From positions 1-37,703 of the forward strand of contig JABEVE010000089.1 in NCBI GenBank assembly GCA_013044035.1: 37,703 bases of DNA, read 5' to 3'. The position numbers and the translations under genes were made by a program. The notes below the pieces were generated by a model. That model worked only from the letters and a program-made list of their open reading frames with translations. It made no database searches and was not told where the DNA came from. This document shows, piece after piece, positions 1 to 9,205 of this stretch (position 1 is its first letter; the number at the start of each line of letters is the position of its first letter). The DNA is from Burkholderiales bacterium. GTDB taxonomy: Bacteria > Pseudomonadota > Gammaproteobacteria > Burkholderiales > Burkholderiaceae_C.

Positions 1-126
1 ACTGTAGAAACCCGACCGCAAAACGCACCCCGGCGGCGTGCGTCAACCGCTCACGATCGTTGTCGCTGAGCGATCAAGGTAATTGTCGGCCGCCACACGG
101 GCAAGTCACACAGCATCGCCAACATC

Positions 127-3100
127 GTGTGTCACTTCCTGGCCCAGGGTAAGCGGGTGTTGGTGACTTCGAAAGGAGAGACCGCACTCTCCGTTCTGCG
201 CGAAAAGCTGCCTGAGCGCGTCCAGCCTTTGAGCGTGGCGCTGCTGTCCGATGAGCGTGACGGCATGCGGCAGTTCGAGCACGCCATCCACACCATCTCG
301 TCGACCGTCTCCGACTTGCGTCCGGCCCAGGTGGAAGAGCACATTGCAGGGCTGTCCGCAGCACTGACCCGTCTTCACGGCCAAATTCATATGGTCGACC
401 AGCAAATCACCAGCTACGCGTCGCAGCACCTGGAGCCCGTGAGATTCCAGGGCAAGGAGGTCATGCCCAATGAGCTCGCGAAACAGGTGGTGGAGCAAGC
501 CGATGCACATGGCTGGTTCGAGGACAACCTTGAGTCCTCACCCGGGGGCCCGGTGCCGATTGGCGAACCTGAGATGCGTGAGCTTCGGGCGGCCCGCATC
601 AAGGCCGCTGAGCACCTTCGCCACTTGCACGACGACCTGCCTGCAAACGACAGCTTGCCCACGTGGGACGCGTTGCGTGAGGTGCACCGCGCGCTGGTGC
701 GTGCCAAGACAATCGATACGCAGGTCCAGATGGGCGATGTCCTGCCCTTGCGGGACACAGCGCCTGTCACCCTTGATAGTTTGCGGGACTTGCAGCAGTG
801 GATGCACGTACGGCAAACGACGGTGGACCGTCTGCACCGGGCGACGCAAGCATGGCTGCCTCGCTTTGAAGGGAGATTGCGCCGGCTTCCCGAGTCCGAC
901 CTGCCGCTCATGCGCGCCTTACGCCAAGAGACCCTCAAACTGGCGGAATTGGAGAGCCAGCGCAAGACGTTTGTCGCCGAGGCGGTCGACGTCCCTTCCG
1001 ATTCGCACAGCTGCGACGACCTGCGTGAGGCGCTGGACCGGCTAACGCAAGGAAAGTCCGCCTTCTTTTTGCCCTTTGGCAAAGCCGAGGCGCGCAAAGT
1101 TATCGAGGCCTGCAAGGTCCAGGGCGCAGCGCCCGCATCGGCGCTGGCATGGTCGCAGGTCGCGGCTGTTTTGAATTGGCGGGACGACGCGCGGCAAGCG
1201 CTTGCGCGGTGGGCGTCCGTTGGCGCGGAGTTTGGAATCACGCCGCCGGAAGACCGCTTTATCGAACAGCGTGTTCGCCAGGCTGCAGAGGATGGGCAAC
1301 TGATTCTGACCTTGACCGACCTGGTTTTCCGGACCGAGCCGGAGTGGCCCGAGCGGCTGCAGAAGACCTTTACGGACCATGCGCACGCCCTAGACTTGCT
1401 GAACGAGGACCAGCGCAAATCGGTCGAGGAAAGTGTGTCAGCACACCTAGAGCGCCAGCGCCTGGACTCAGCAACCATGCTTGTGCAAGACCTGCAGACC
1501 AAGCTGCAGGCACACAGCGGTCTGCTGTCCGACAGCGTCCGGGAGTTCCTCGATATGCATCTGGGGAGCATTGACGCCGAAGAGACGAAACTTCAGGAGA
1601 ACTGGGTCGGCTTGCAGCGCAAGCTGCTGAAGCTCAACGGTCTGCAACCTGCGTTTGGCGTCATCCAGCGTGTCACCCAGGCGCTGCGCGACGCCGGGGC
1701 GGAGAAGTGGAGCAGCAAGCTGTGCGGCGTCCCCGTCAAGGGCGAAGCTGACCCGTTGACGCCAGCAACTTGGATGGATGCCTGGGAGTGGCGGCAGGCC
1801 CGCGACTTCCTGGAGCGCATCGACAAGCACCATCAACTGCACACCCTGTTTGCCAAGCGCAAGGACATGTCCAACACCTTGGTCAAGACCTACCAGGACC
1901 TGGTGGCCGAGAAGACCTGGCTTGGGGTGTACAACAACTCGCCCGACAGGGTCCGTCAGGCCCTGCAGGCCTACATGAACGCGGTCCACGCCATGGGCAA
2001 GGGCACCGGTGTGCGCGCCGTGCGCTTCCGCAAGGACGCACGCGATGCCATGTCGCGGGCCTATCTGGCCGTGCCTTGCTGGGTCCTGCCACACTGGCGC
2101 GTCTCGGAAACGCTGCCGGCGGAGATGGGGCTGTTCGACTTGGTCATCATCGACGAGGCGTCCCAGTCTGACATCAGCGCCTTGCCCTGCCTGCTGCGTG
2201 CCAAAAAGGTGCTGGTCGTGGGCGACCACAAGCAGGTGTCACCGTCTGCGGTCGGCACGGCGGAAGGCCAAATCAGGGACCTGGTACACCGCTTTTTGTC
2301 CCGGCAGCCACATGGCTCGGAAATGACGCCTGATAAGTCCATCTACGACCTGGCCCGCGTGGTCTTCGCTGGCAATGCCGTGATGCTCAAGGAGCATTTC
2401 CGTAGCGTGCCGGCCATCATCGAATACAGCAACCGCGAGTTCTACCAGGGCAGCATCCGTCCCTTGCGTGTGCCCAAAGCCAATGAACGCCTGGACCCAC
2501 CGCTCATCGATGTCTTCGTCCAGGGTGGGCGCCGGGAGGGCGACATCAACAAGGCGGAAGCCCAAGCCATCCTTGACGACATCGAGGCAATTGTTGAGGA
2601 CCCGGCGATGGTCGGTCGAACTGTCGGTGTCGTGACCCTCGTTGGGACCAAACAAGCCAAGCACATCCACGACCTGCTGCATCAGCGCATCGCGCCGGCC
2701 GACATCGTCAACCGCGAAATCGTCGTCGGGCCGCCACCGGTGTTCCAGGGGCGCGAGCGTGACATCATGCTGGTGTCTCTTGTGCTGGGGCCTGCCGACC
2801 GTGCCACCGCAGACCGACTGGACATGCAGCAGCGCTACAACGTGGCCCTTTCCCGCGCGCGCGACCGCATGATGCTCTATCGGTCCGTGCAGCCGGGACA
2901 TTTCCGGGAGGACACACTGACGGGCAAGCTGCTGCAGCACTTTCAGCATCCGTTCCAGCGAGACGTCCAGAAGACCGCACAGCTGCGCGAGCGTTGCGAT
3001 TCTCCGTTCGAATGCGAAGTCTTCGACGAACTGACCCAGCGCGGCTATCGCGTCGAACCCCAAGTGGCCTGCGGCGGATTTTTTATCGACATGGTGGTCG

Positions 3101-3405
3101 AAGGTGCAGAGGGCCGGCGCTTGGCCGTCGAGTGCGACGGCGACCAGTATCACGGTCCGGGGAAGTGGGTTGACGACATGCGTCGCCAGCGCATCCTGGA
3201 GCGCGCGGGGTGGACTTTCTGGCGCAGCTTTGCTTCCAGCTTCGTTCGACAACGTGAGGCGGTCTTGGAGGACCTGCTGAAGACGCTGAACGACCTGGGC
3301 ATCGAGCCGGTCGGAGCCGAATCGGTGGCCTCCTCCTTCTGGGTGCAGCATCGCGAGGTGGACCCGTTCCGGGTGCTGGATGAATCGGAAGAGGAGGCCG
3401 CGTAG
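127..3405 (+). CDS. SF1 helicase fused to a Vsr/DUF559-type nuclease, N-terminally broken
   Basis: A 1092-aa C-terminal portion of a large DNA helicase-nuclease. A GTG at 127 is only the first usable start. The same frame upstream reads VIVG-RHTGKS, a Walker A box (normally GPPGTGKS) with bases missing, and then meets a stop at 67-69, so the gene head is truncated or carries indels. Visible motifs are Walker B DEASQ at residues 676-680 with GDHKQ after it, EHFRS, FQGRERD and RYNVALSRARDR at about 903 (UvrD/Upf1-like C-terminal lobe). The C-terminus has a PD-(D/E)xK fold with D988, then E1002-C-D1004 and a downstream Q (VECDGDQYH), typical of Vsr/DUF559/MTES_1575 nucleases. Proteins with this order are often found in defence islands; a role in anti-phage defence is inferred. 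Functional status is doubtful because of the 5' lesion. Confidence 0.8.
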   Translation: MCHFLAQGKRVLVTSKGETALSVLREKLPERVQPLSVALLSDERDGMRQFEHAIHTISSTVSDLRPAQVEEHIAGLSAALTRLHGQIHMVDQQITSYASQHLEPVRFQGKEVMPNELAKQVVEQADAHGWFEDNLESSPGGPVPIGEPEMRELRAARIKAAEHLRHLHDDLPANDSLPTWDALREVHRALVRAKTIDTQVQMGDVLPLRDTAPVTLDSLRDLQQWMHVRQTTVDRLHRATQAWLPRFEGRLRRLPESDLPLMRALRQETLKLAELESQRKTFVAEAVDVPSDSHSCDDLREALDRLTQGKSAFFLPFGKAEARKVIEACKVQGAAPASALAWSQVAAVLNWRDDARQALARWASVGAEFGITPPEDRFIEQRVRQAAEDGQLILTLTDLVFRTEPEWPERLQKTFTDHAHALDLLNEDQRKSVEESVSAHLERQRLDSATMLVQDLQTKLQAHSGLLSDSVREFLDMHLGSIDAEETKLQENWVGLQRKLLKLNGLQPAFGVIQRVTQALRDAGAEKWSSKLCGVPVKGEADPLTPATWMDAWEWRQARDFLERIDKHHQLHTLFAKRKDMSNTLVKTYQDLVAEKTWLGVYNNSPDRVRQALQAYMNAVHAMGKGTGVRAVRFRKDARDAMSRAYLAVPCWVLPHWRVSETLPAEMGLFDLVIIDEASQSDISALPCLLRAKKVLVVGDHKQVSPSAVGTAEGQIRDLVHRFLSRQPHGSEMTPDKSIYDLARVVFAGNAVMLKEHFRSVPAIIEYSNREFYQGSIRPLRVPKANERLDPPLIDVFVQGGRREGDINKAEAQAILDDIEAIVEDPAMVGRTVGVVTLVGTKQAKHIHDLLHQRIAPADIVNREIVVGPPPVFQGRERDIMLVSLVLGPADRATADRLDMQQRYNVALSRARDRMMLYRSVQPGHFREDTLTGKLLQHFQHPFQRDVQKTAQLRERCDSPFECEVFDELTQRGYRVEPQVACGGFFIDMVVEGAEGRRLAVECDGDQYHGPGKWVDDMRRQRILERAGWTFWRSFASSFVRQREAVLEDLLKTLNDLGIEPVGAESVASSFWVQHREVDPFRVLDESEEEAA

Positions 3406-3675
3406 CGGGTGCGGGGTGCGGACGGTCCAGCTAAAAACTCGGCCCTACACAGGGGCACGCCGCAGATGCGCCCCCTGACACCTGCCGGATGGACGCTGGG
3501 AGCACGCGTACTGGCGCCAAGTGACGCGGCGCGTGGTGTCGCTGAGGTCATCACGCACGGTAACCCGGCGGCGCTCTCACCATTGTCCGGAACGCGACAT
3601 AAGGAGCCTGGCCCAGGAGCTCCGCATGTCCCACCAGGACGAGACTATTGGCCGCCCCGCGTCGGGACAAAGACG

Positions 3676-4467
3676 TTACACATCCAGCAGGCACGCCCAC
3701 TGAAACGCCGGGTTCTCGAACTCGAGCTGCCTCACGTCATCCACGCTCCGCCGGTTCATCGGATAGCCCCGAGGATTCGCAACCACTCGACAGCCGCCCA
3801 CGGCATAGTCGAACGAGTCGTGCACGTGGCCGTGTAGCCAGAGGTTGGCCTTGGAAACAACGTCATCGAGTTCGCTGACGAAGCCCGCGTTCAAAGGGTC
3901 GCCCAGGTAGCGTGGATGCACCGATTTCGCACTCGGTCCGTGGTGTGTAACGACCACAGTCCTGCCCGCATAGGGCAAGGCGAGTTGGTCTTCAAGCCAG
4001 CGGCGCGACTGTTCGTGGTCGCTCAGCGCCATCCCGGGCGTGAACGCCTCGGCACCGACACGAATCGCAGAGTGGTCGCGGAGCCGGGAGCCGGCCACAT
4101 CCATGAGCGCGCGCTGCGTTCGGTTTGCGTGCAGTCGGTAGTCTGTCCACAACGTTGCGCCGAGAAACCGAACGCCGCCGAATTCCAAAACGCCGTTGTC
4201 CAGCACCGTGACCGACGTTCCGCGCGCGGCGTGCTGGAGCCGCTCACGCATCGTGGGCCAGTCGGTACCATAGTACTCATGATTGCCTGGAACATAGACA
4301 ACCGGGACCGGCCAATTGGCGAACAGCTTGACTCCAAGTAAGTCATTTGCGACGTCGCCCGCGAGCACGAGCAGGTCCGCGTCGAAGGCTGGCCGAATCA
4401 AGGTCTCGTTGGGGAATTGGCGAGCGAGAAACTCGAGATGGAGGTCGGAGGCGAGCTGAATCTTCAT
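3676..4467 (-). CDS. calcineurin-like metallophosphoesterase
   Basis: A 263-aa cytoplasmic phosphoesterase. All signature blocks are visible: D8-L-H10 in SDLH, GDV with D38, GNHE at 61-64, THHGPS and LHGHVH near the C-terminus, which bind the dinuclear metal centre. The ATG at 4467 starts exactly at MKIQLASDLH, where the fold begins, and has AAGAGA upstream; the 26-residue upstream extension in the same frame is not protein-like. Substrate cannot be told from sequence. It stands alone between the helicase-nuclease and a hairpin-rich gene-free stretch, with no operon partner. Confidence 0.85.
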   Translation of the reverse strand: MKIQLASDLHLEFLARQFPNETLIRPAFDADLLVLAGDVANDLLGVKLFANWPVPVVYVPGNHEYYGTDWPTMRERLQHAARGTSVTVLDNGVLEFGGVRFLGATLWTDYRLHANRTQRALMDVAGSRLRDHSAIRVGAEAFTPGMALSDHEQSRRWLEDQLALPYAGRTVVVTHHGPSAKSVHPRYLGDPLNAGFVSELDDVVSKANLWLHGHVHDSFDYAVGGCRVVANPRGYPMNRRSVDDVRQLEFENPAFQWACLLDV

Positions 4468-4675
4468 GGTTCTCTTGTAACGCTGAACTGCACGAAACGG
4501 TGCACAGTGGACAGCGTGGCAACACAGAGCATCACCAGGTGACACCTGTTTGGTGTCCCTGCTGGCATGCGCACCGATGCATCTGGGCGCACCCTCACCA
4601 TCGACAAGGACGTCATCTCACAGGCCCAGCCCGATGGCCCCACACGATTGCTCTCGATAGGAGCAGCGGGAGGAC

Positions 4676-5212
4676 GGCTCGGCGTCCAGCCGAGTGCCTG
4701 GGCAGCGCATCTGCTGCGTGCAAGGGTCACAGTGCTCTCGACGGCGCTGCAATGGAAGGAGAGTTGCTCGCGACCGGGCCCGCCAGAGGCGGTGCGAAAC
4801 CGCCGCCGGCCCAGCGCAGCAGCCCTTGGCAAAGAGGGCGCCGCATCGCGGCGCTGCCTGCGGCCGGGGTCCCCACGGTTCATCGACGGACGAAGGACGG
4901 CAGGTCTTCACTCGGTCGGTGAGACGGCATCCCCGAGGACACTGGATGCGACCGTGGCTTACCCCGATGAGACAGGTGCATGAACTGCGGGGCAAGCCGC
5001 GATGGAACGGCTGCTGAACGCACAGTTGCGCCGTCCCCGGCTCACAGCGGCCTCGGCAATACGTCCATCGGGACGGCGGCGGTTTCGCACCGGCGAAGCC
5101 GGGCGGATGGACATGTGGCCTTGCAGGACGTCGCGACGAAAACGTGAGCGACGCGCGCCCCAAGCGCGCGAGGCAGTCTGCGGGGATGACACCCATTGCC
5201 CCCTGCCCGCAG
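4676..5212 (+). other. hairpin-dense gene-free region 1 (structured RNA or single-strand origin candidate)
   Basis: Between the phosphoesterase start (4467) and the relaxation-type gene at 5384 I see no credible gene but many perfect hairpins. CTCGGC-GTCCA-GCCGAG lies at 4678-4694; GGCGGT/ACCGCC with a GCGAA loop at 4788-4804, nested in GGGCC/GGCCC (4776-4780/4808-4812); a 7-bp stem with an ATC loop at 4838-4854; CGTCC/GGACG at 5062-5075; CCGGC-GAA-GCCGG at 5090-5102; a 7-bp stem with a CCCAA loop at 5152-5170; CTGCGGG/CCCGCAG at 5178-5184/5206-5212. An 18-bp perfect inverted repeat, GGTGCGAAACCGCCGCCG at 4791-4808 and its complement at 5074-5091, can close a domain of about 265 nt, competing with some local hairpins. 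The strand of function is unknown; + is assigned because the next gene is on +. Confidence 0.5.
4791..5091. repeat. 18-bp perfect long-range inverted repeat
   Basis: Arms at 4791-4808 and 5074-5091 are exact reverse complements over 18 bp, 265 bp apart, in non-coding DNA. They could pair as a closing helix of the hairpin-rich region. Confidence 0.8.
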
Positions 5213-5383
5213 GCGGCCGTGCGTGAAATCCTCGACCAACCAACATCTGCACGACGGGGCGTGGTGGGCTGGCTATTAGGACGTGATGGCGCGGTCATCT
5301 CTACACGAGACATGCCGCCGCTGCCGTGACGAGACCAATCGCTGGACAGCGGCCCCGAAAACCCCATCGACGGAGCCCCAGCC

Positions 5384-6670
5384 ATGCCAACAACACAACC
5401 GAAGGTGCGCCCACCTGCGCCACGCGACACCAAACCAATGACCCCAGGCACGCCACCTCCAGTGTCACGTGACGCCAGTAGCCGCATCACTGGTGGCACT
5501 GACACCTGCGTAACTGCTGTAACGCGTAACCGTGTAACCAACGAGGCCGAGGTCGGCGATACGGTGGTTACACCGTTACACGGTTACGACGACCAACGCA
5601 CAGAAGCCCCATCGCGCGGTCTGACCGCCAGGGCATCGAGCTTGCATTTGCGCGACGCCATCTACGAGCGCTCGCTTTTGCTCGCAAACAGGTTCAGGGT
5701 CATCCGGACCATCGACGTTGCCGCCGCTTGCTTTCCAGAGCGCCCTTTCAAAGCCTCACTCACAGCGGCCCAGCGGGCCGTGCGTGGCATGGTCAAACGC
5801 GGGCTCCTGCGGCGGTACCGCACGGACCGATTCCAGACTGTGTATGGTCTCACGCAACCCGGCGTGGACTGGCTCGGCGAGCATGGCCACGACGCGGCAT
5901 CGTCGGTGCGTCGCGTAAGTGACATGACAAATCCCGCGCACCGCCTGTGGTCCCAATTCCTCGTGGTTTGCAGCTGGGCGCGAGGCCTCCGCGCGGTCAC
6001 AGAATCCGAGCTCCTGCATGACCTCAATGCCAACGCCAAAGCCGCTGCCGGCGGTGGGAGCAAGACTGTCCAGGGTTATCTGACGGTCAACGTCCACCGC
6101 CGCGGCGCCTCTGTCCGCAAGCATTTGCGCCCAGACGCCGTCGCGTTCGATGTGGAGGGGCAAGGTGTCACCTGGTTCGAGGTTGACCGCAGCAAACGAG
6201 GCTCCGACCGGCAAGCGGACCTCGCGGCGCTGGTCAGCGCGATTGGCAACAAGACGGCCGACGGCAAGGTGCTCAGGCGGGTTGTCGTCATGTGCAAATC
6301 CGAGCGCATTGAACGTGACGCGCTACGCGTCGTCGAGCAGCTCGCTGCAGCCTGCAATCAGCTTGTGCTGACAGAAGGACGCCGGCACATTCGGCGGCAG
6401 AGCGAGGGCGTCTATGAAGTCATGGCGGCAATTCCGGCCAAGCGCCAGGACGGCCGAACCGCACTGATAGACGAGGAGGTCGGGCACGTCATCGTTCAGA
6501 TGCTGCCGACGTGGCTACCCAAAGTGAGGATTGACGCCAGCAACACGTTCAGCCTCGATGGTTGGTTCTGCGACAACTACCTGCCGTACAGGCGACCGGC
6601 GAATCTGAGCATTTGGCGAGTGCCCGAGTCACCGCTCGTGCCGGCAGACGATGAAGATGACGATGATTGA
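5384..6670 (+). CDS. replication-relaxation family protein (winged helix plus nuclease-like core)
   Basis: A 428-aa protein. The first 85 residues or so are Pro/Thr/Val-rich and look disordered. A winged-helix part follows (IRTIDVAAACF, then LTAAQRAVRGMVKRGLL and YGLTQPGVDWL). The core contains RPDAV with P250-D251, then WFEVD with E266 and D268, and K271. This layout matches Replic_Relax proteins of mobile elements and resembles a PD-(D/E)xK arrangement (nuclease activity is inference). The C-terminus is acidic. ATG 5384 has GGAG about 10 nt upstream. The 5' coding part overlaps inverted GTAAC repeat clusters, so it doubles as a protein-binding site or the true start is further downstream. 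It heads a block with SSB, HTH and P4-type helicase, pointing to replication or mobilisation of element A. Confidence 0.65.
   Translation: MPTTQPKVRPPAPRDTKPMTPGTPPPVSRDASSRITGGTDTCVTAVTRNRVTNEAEVGDTVVTPLHGYDDQRTEAPSRGLTARASSLHLRDAIYERSLLLANRFRVIRTIDVAAACFPERPFKASLTAAQRAVRGMVKRGLLRRYRTDRFQTVYGLTQPGVDWLGEHGHDAASSVRRVSDMTNPAHRLWSQFLVVCSWARGLRAVTESELLHDLNANAKAAAGGGSKTVQGYLTVNVHRRGASVRKHLRPDAVAFDVEGQGVTWFEVDRSKRGSDRQADLAALVSAIGNKTADGKVLRRVVVMCKSERIERDALRVVEQLAAACNQLVLTEGRRHIRRQSEGVYEVMAAIPAKRQDGRTALIDEEVGHVIVQMLPTWLPKVRIDASNTFSLDGWFCDNYLPYRRPANLSIWRVPESPLVPADDEDDDD
5510..5587. repeat. inverted clusters of 8-bp-spaced GTAAC repeats (iteron/operator-like)
   Basis: GTAAC occurs at 5510, 5519, 5526 and 5534 on the + strand, and GTTAC (its complement) at 5567, 5575 and 5583. 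The inner units are exactly 8 bp apart. The two clusters face each other across about 28 bp. The same arrangement recurs at 16154-16216. Repeated sites at one helical phase suggest cooperative binding by a replication initiator, partition protein or repressor. Confidence 0.6.
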
Positions 6671-6725
6671 CCTGTCGCTATACGAAGGGATGGCATCTGC
6701 CATCTCCATTCGAATAGGACAAAAC

Positions 6726-7067
6726 ATGCAAGTTTTCGGAAACGTCGCGACCGCGCCGGAGCGCAAGCAGAGCAAGACCAGCGGCAAGCCTTACTGGGAA
6801 TTTCGCCTTTGCGAGTCACAGCGTGGCGTGGACAAAGACCCGGCCTGGTACACCGTGCGCAGAATGGGGACGGAGAATCCTCAACTCGACAAGGGCGATT
6901 TCGTCAAAATCACCGGCAAGCTGAAGGCAGATTTCTACCTCTCACGCGAGGGCAAGCCCACCGGGACGCTGCTCATCATCGCCTTCGAGGCAAGCAAGCT
7001 TGCCCGCAAAGCCAGTGCGTTGGCAGCAGAGCAGGCCGCGGCGCACGAAGCCGAGCATGCCGACTGA
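6726..7067 (+). CDS. ssb: single-stranded DNA-binding protein
   Basis: A 113-aa OB-fold protein: MQVFGNVATAPERKQ, then PYWEFRLCES, DFVKITGKL and TLLIIAFEASKL follow the SSB strand pattern. The C-terminus is short and alanine-rich and lacks the usual acidic DDDIPF tail, so it may not recruit the host SSB partners. ATG 6726 is chosen because AGGA lies at 6716-6719 and the OB-fold begins there; the 25-residue upstream extension has no SSB character. It follows the relaxation-type gene by 55 bp and is closed by a strong terminator, so it probably belongs to the same transcript and protects single-stranded DNA during element replication. Confidence 0.8.
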   Translation: MQVFGNVATAPERKQSKTSGKPYWEFRLCESQRGVDKDPAWYTVRRMGTENPQLDKGDFVKITGKLKADFYLSREGKPTGTLLIIAFEASKLARKASALAAEQAAAHEAEHAD

Positions 7068-7083
7068 CCTTCATTGATTCCAG

Positions 7084-7110
7084 AGCCCCCGATACCGGGG
7101 GCTTTTTTCT
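7084..7110 (+). terminator. Rho-independent terminator after ssb
   Basis: AGCCCCC-GATACC-GGGGGCT forms a perfect 7-bp stem, followed by a run of T (7103-7108). It lies 16 bp after the ssb stop. Confidence 0.9.
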
Positions 7111-7316
7111 TGGGCTGATGGAAAAACCTTCCGCCCCGGACGCGCCAAAGCACCTATTGGCGGCATGGGGCGTGCCGAAGAGGGTGGAGGACGGCAGGTG
7201 GATAAAAGCACTGCCTAGACGTGCCAACTGAAGCCGATTGGCGGTATTCAGCTGGCACGAAGGGCCCCGGTCGGTCGACGTGTCGTGTCATCACTTGACC
7301 GGATGGAGCCCCAAAA

Positions 7317-7529
7317 ATGGACATTCAACAGTTGCTCGACCTGGACGAACTGGCGCAGATGTTGCGACGCAGCCCAAAATCCATCCGAGAAGACCTTCGC
7401 CGTAACCCAGACGCCGTCCCGCCGCGACTGATGCTTCCCGGCACGAAGTTGCTGAGGTGGCGCGCCGTGGATGTCGAGGCGTGGCTCACACAATACGAGC
7501 CGGCCGCGACGAACGGGAGGCTGCAATGA
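7317..7529 (+). CDS. small AlpA/excisionase-like helix-turn-helix protein
   Basis: A 70-aa protein with LDELAQMLRRSPKSIREDL, the helix-turn-helix of the HTH_17/AlpA/MerR-like group, followed by LPGTKLLRWRAVDVEAWL, the usual wing ending in a 'W-x-x-x-[DE]-V-x-x-W' helix. ATG 7317 has GGAG upstream. Its stop overlaps the start of the P4-type helicase gene by ATGA, so the two are translationally coupled. Proteins of this type act as excisionase or transcription activator in P4-like elements; which applies here is not decidable. Confidence 0.75.
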   Translation: MDIQQLLDLDELAQMLRRSPKSIREDLRRNPDAVPPRLMLPGTKLLRWRAVDVEAWLTQYEPAATNGRLQ

Positions 7530-8806
7530 CGCGCCGCGCATTCCAGCCCCACCTCTACGCCAGCCACGCCGTCACGACCGGTGGCACCGCCTCGGACTCG
7601 AACCTTCTCTATCAGTGGACGGGCACACACTGGTCTCCCGTTGACGAAGAGGAAGCCGAGCGTGATGCATACGCGTGGCTCGTCGCGCAGGACCCGGCAT
7701 GGGCGAGCGCAGAAAACGCCCGCAAAGCGGTTCGCGCCGCATGTCTTTTCTCCCCACGCCTACCCAAACTCACCCAAGAGGTCGTCGTGCCAACGACATC
7801 GGGGTACGTTCACCTCGAGGGTACAAAGCTGGTCCTGAAAGCCGCAGACCCGCGCCTCGGTCTGACGCACTGCCTCGATTGCCCCTACGAACCAAGCGGG
7901 GCGGTGCCCGAGCGATTTCAGCGCTTCCTGCTGCGTACGCTCCCCGACGCCGAGGTGCGCGCCAGAGTCCAGGAATACATCGGTTACACCCTGCTCGCCG
8001 ATGCGCGTTACCAGCGAGCCCAGTTCTGGCTCGGCGAGGGGGCCAATGGAAAAGGCGCGTTAGCGAACATCGTTCAGGCCCTGCACGGTCGCATCGCGGC
8101 CATGGCACTCGACCAACTCGCGGGCTTCCACCTGTCGGTCCTCGTTGGTGCGAGCCTCGTCTATGTCGATGAGGTGCCCCGCAAACCCATCGATGAGCAA
8201 CGGCTCAAATCGATGATTGCGGGCGAGCGCATCCCTGTCGACCGCAAGTACAGGGAGCCGCTGAGCATCCACGTGCGCGGAAAGTGGCTGGTTCTGGGCA
8301 ACCACCTGCCGGCCATCACCGACCACAGCACCGGCTTCTGGCGGCGCTGGGATGTGGTCCCGTTCAGCGTCACGATTCCTGAGCGCGAGCGTGACCCGTT
8401 GCTGGCGCCGACCATCATTCGCGAGGAGTTGTCCGGAGTGCTGCGCTGGGCTCTCGATGGACTGGTGCGGCTGCAGACCCGCCGGGGCTTTGACCCGGCC
8501 TTGCCGGCGGCCATGGCCAGCATGCTGCATGAGGCGAAAGCCGACACCAACTCGGTGGTTGCCTGGCTCGATGACCGGGGCATTGGGCTTCAGTCGATGT
8601 GTGACACGCTGAAGGAGCACGTGTTCGAGGACTATCGGCGTTGGTGCGCCGCCAGTGCCATGCGCGAGGTCAGCGTGGTCCAGTTCTGGAAGCGCATGAG
8701 GGAACATTTTCCGGAGCTGACGGAGGCTCGTGTGCGACTGGGAGACGAGCAGCGGCGGGTTTGCAACGTCGAGGTTGCAGCACCGCTCGATGGCATCCCT
8801 CGATGA
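7526..8806 (+). CDS. P4/D5-type superfamily 3 helicase (phage/plasmid primase family)
   Basis: A 426-aa replicative helicase. Walker A GEGANGKG at residues 170-177 (K176) and Walker B with VDE at 214-216, followed by VLGNHLP and FWRRWDVVPF, identify the SF3 helicase of the P4 alpha/D5 family. It is shorter than P4 alpha (777 aa) and lacks a catalytic primase domain at the N-terminus, so it should only unwind DNA. ATG 7526 overlaps the previous stop by ATGA; the longer frame to 7457 lies in the HTH gene and is ignored. A terminator follows. Together with SSB and the relaxation-type protein it forms a replication block. Confidence 0.85.
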   Translation: MTRRAFQPHLYASHAVTTGGTASDSNLLYQWTGTHWSPVDEEEAERDAYAWLVAQDPAWASAENARKAVRAACLFSPRLPKLTQEVVVPTTSGYVHLEGTKLVLKAADPRLGLTHCLDCPYEPSGAVPERFQRFLLRTLPDAEVRARVQEYIGYTLLADARYQRAQFWLGEGANGKGALANIVQALHGRIAAMALDQLAGFHLSVLVGASLVYVDEVPRKPIDEQRLKSMIAGERIPVDRKYREPLSIHVRGKWLVLGNHLPAITDHSTGFWRRWDVVPFSVTIPERERDPLLAPTIIREELSGVLRWALDGLVRLQTRRGFDPALPAAMASMLHEAKADTNSVVAWLDDRGIGLQSMCDTLKEHVFEDYRRWCAASAMREVSVVQFWKRMREHFPELTEARVRLGDEQRRVCNVEVAAPLDGIPR

Positions 8807-8842
8807 GCCGGTCAGGGCCTTGAGGTGCTCTGAGGTTCGCGG

Positions 8843-8868
8843 CCCTGGGTATTTCCAGGGTCATTTTT
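8843..8868 (+). terminator. Rho-independent terminator after the P4-type helicase
   Basis: CCCTGG-GTATTT-CCAGGG stem (8843-8860) followed by TCATTTTT. Confidence 0.85.
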
Positions 8869-9205
8869 CACGCGGCACAGACCATGACCGCCGAGGCTGT
8901 GCTGTTGTGCCGGGTGTGCTGGGTGAAATGAGAAAAGAGTTTGGGCTGAGCGGTGCTATTACCTTTTTATTTTTCTCACGAAAGTTTGCATATCTACCTG
9001 ACACACTCGGCACAGTTACAGTTTTCATCACTCAAAACAACCACATACAGCATGTGCCGGGTGCGCCTTTGACCCGGCAACATCCGGCACAGCCAAGGCA
9101 GCCACTCGGCGCTCATGGCTCTGACTCGAGCAGCTCATGCCTTTCACAATGCCCTGATACTGCAAATCAATGCGTCATCTGAGCCAGCGTTAGACCGACT
9201 TTTTC
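8869..9205. other. gene-free stretch
   Basis: No credible ORF. The middle (8940-9050) is AT-richer than its surroundings. The motif GTGCCGGGTG occurs twice (about 8909 and 9054), and GCCGGGT/ACCCGGC can form a 7-bp stem at about 9056-9078. It may hold the border between element genes and the umuC remnant. No function assigned. Confidence 0.3.

Noticed and set aside
3406-3675. Possible small genes or att site between helicase and phosphoesterase
   Set aside because: Short frames only, no ribosome site; GGTCCAGC near 3424 does not form the GTCCA-loop hairpin because the flanks do not pair.
4618-5541. 307-aa open frame on minus across the gene-free region
   Set aside because: Cys/Arg/Pro-rich translation without domain pattern; reads through hairpins and the GTAAC repeats.
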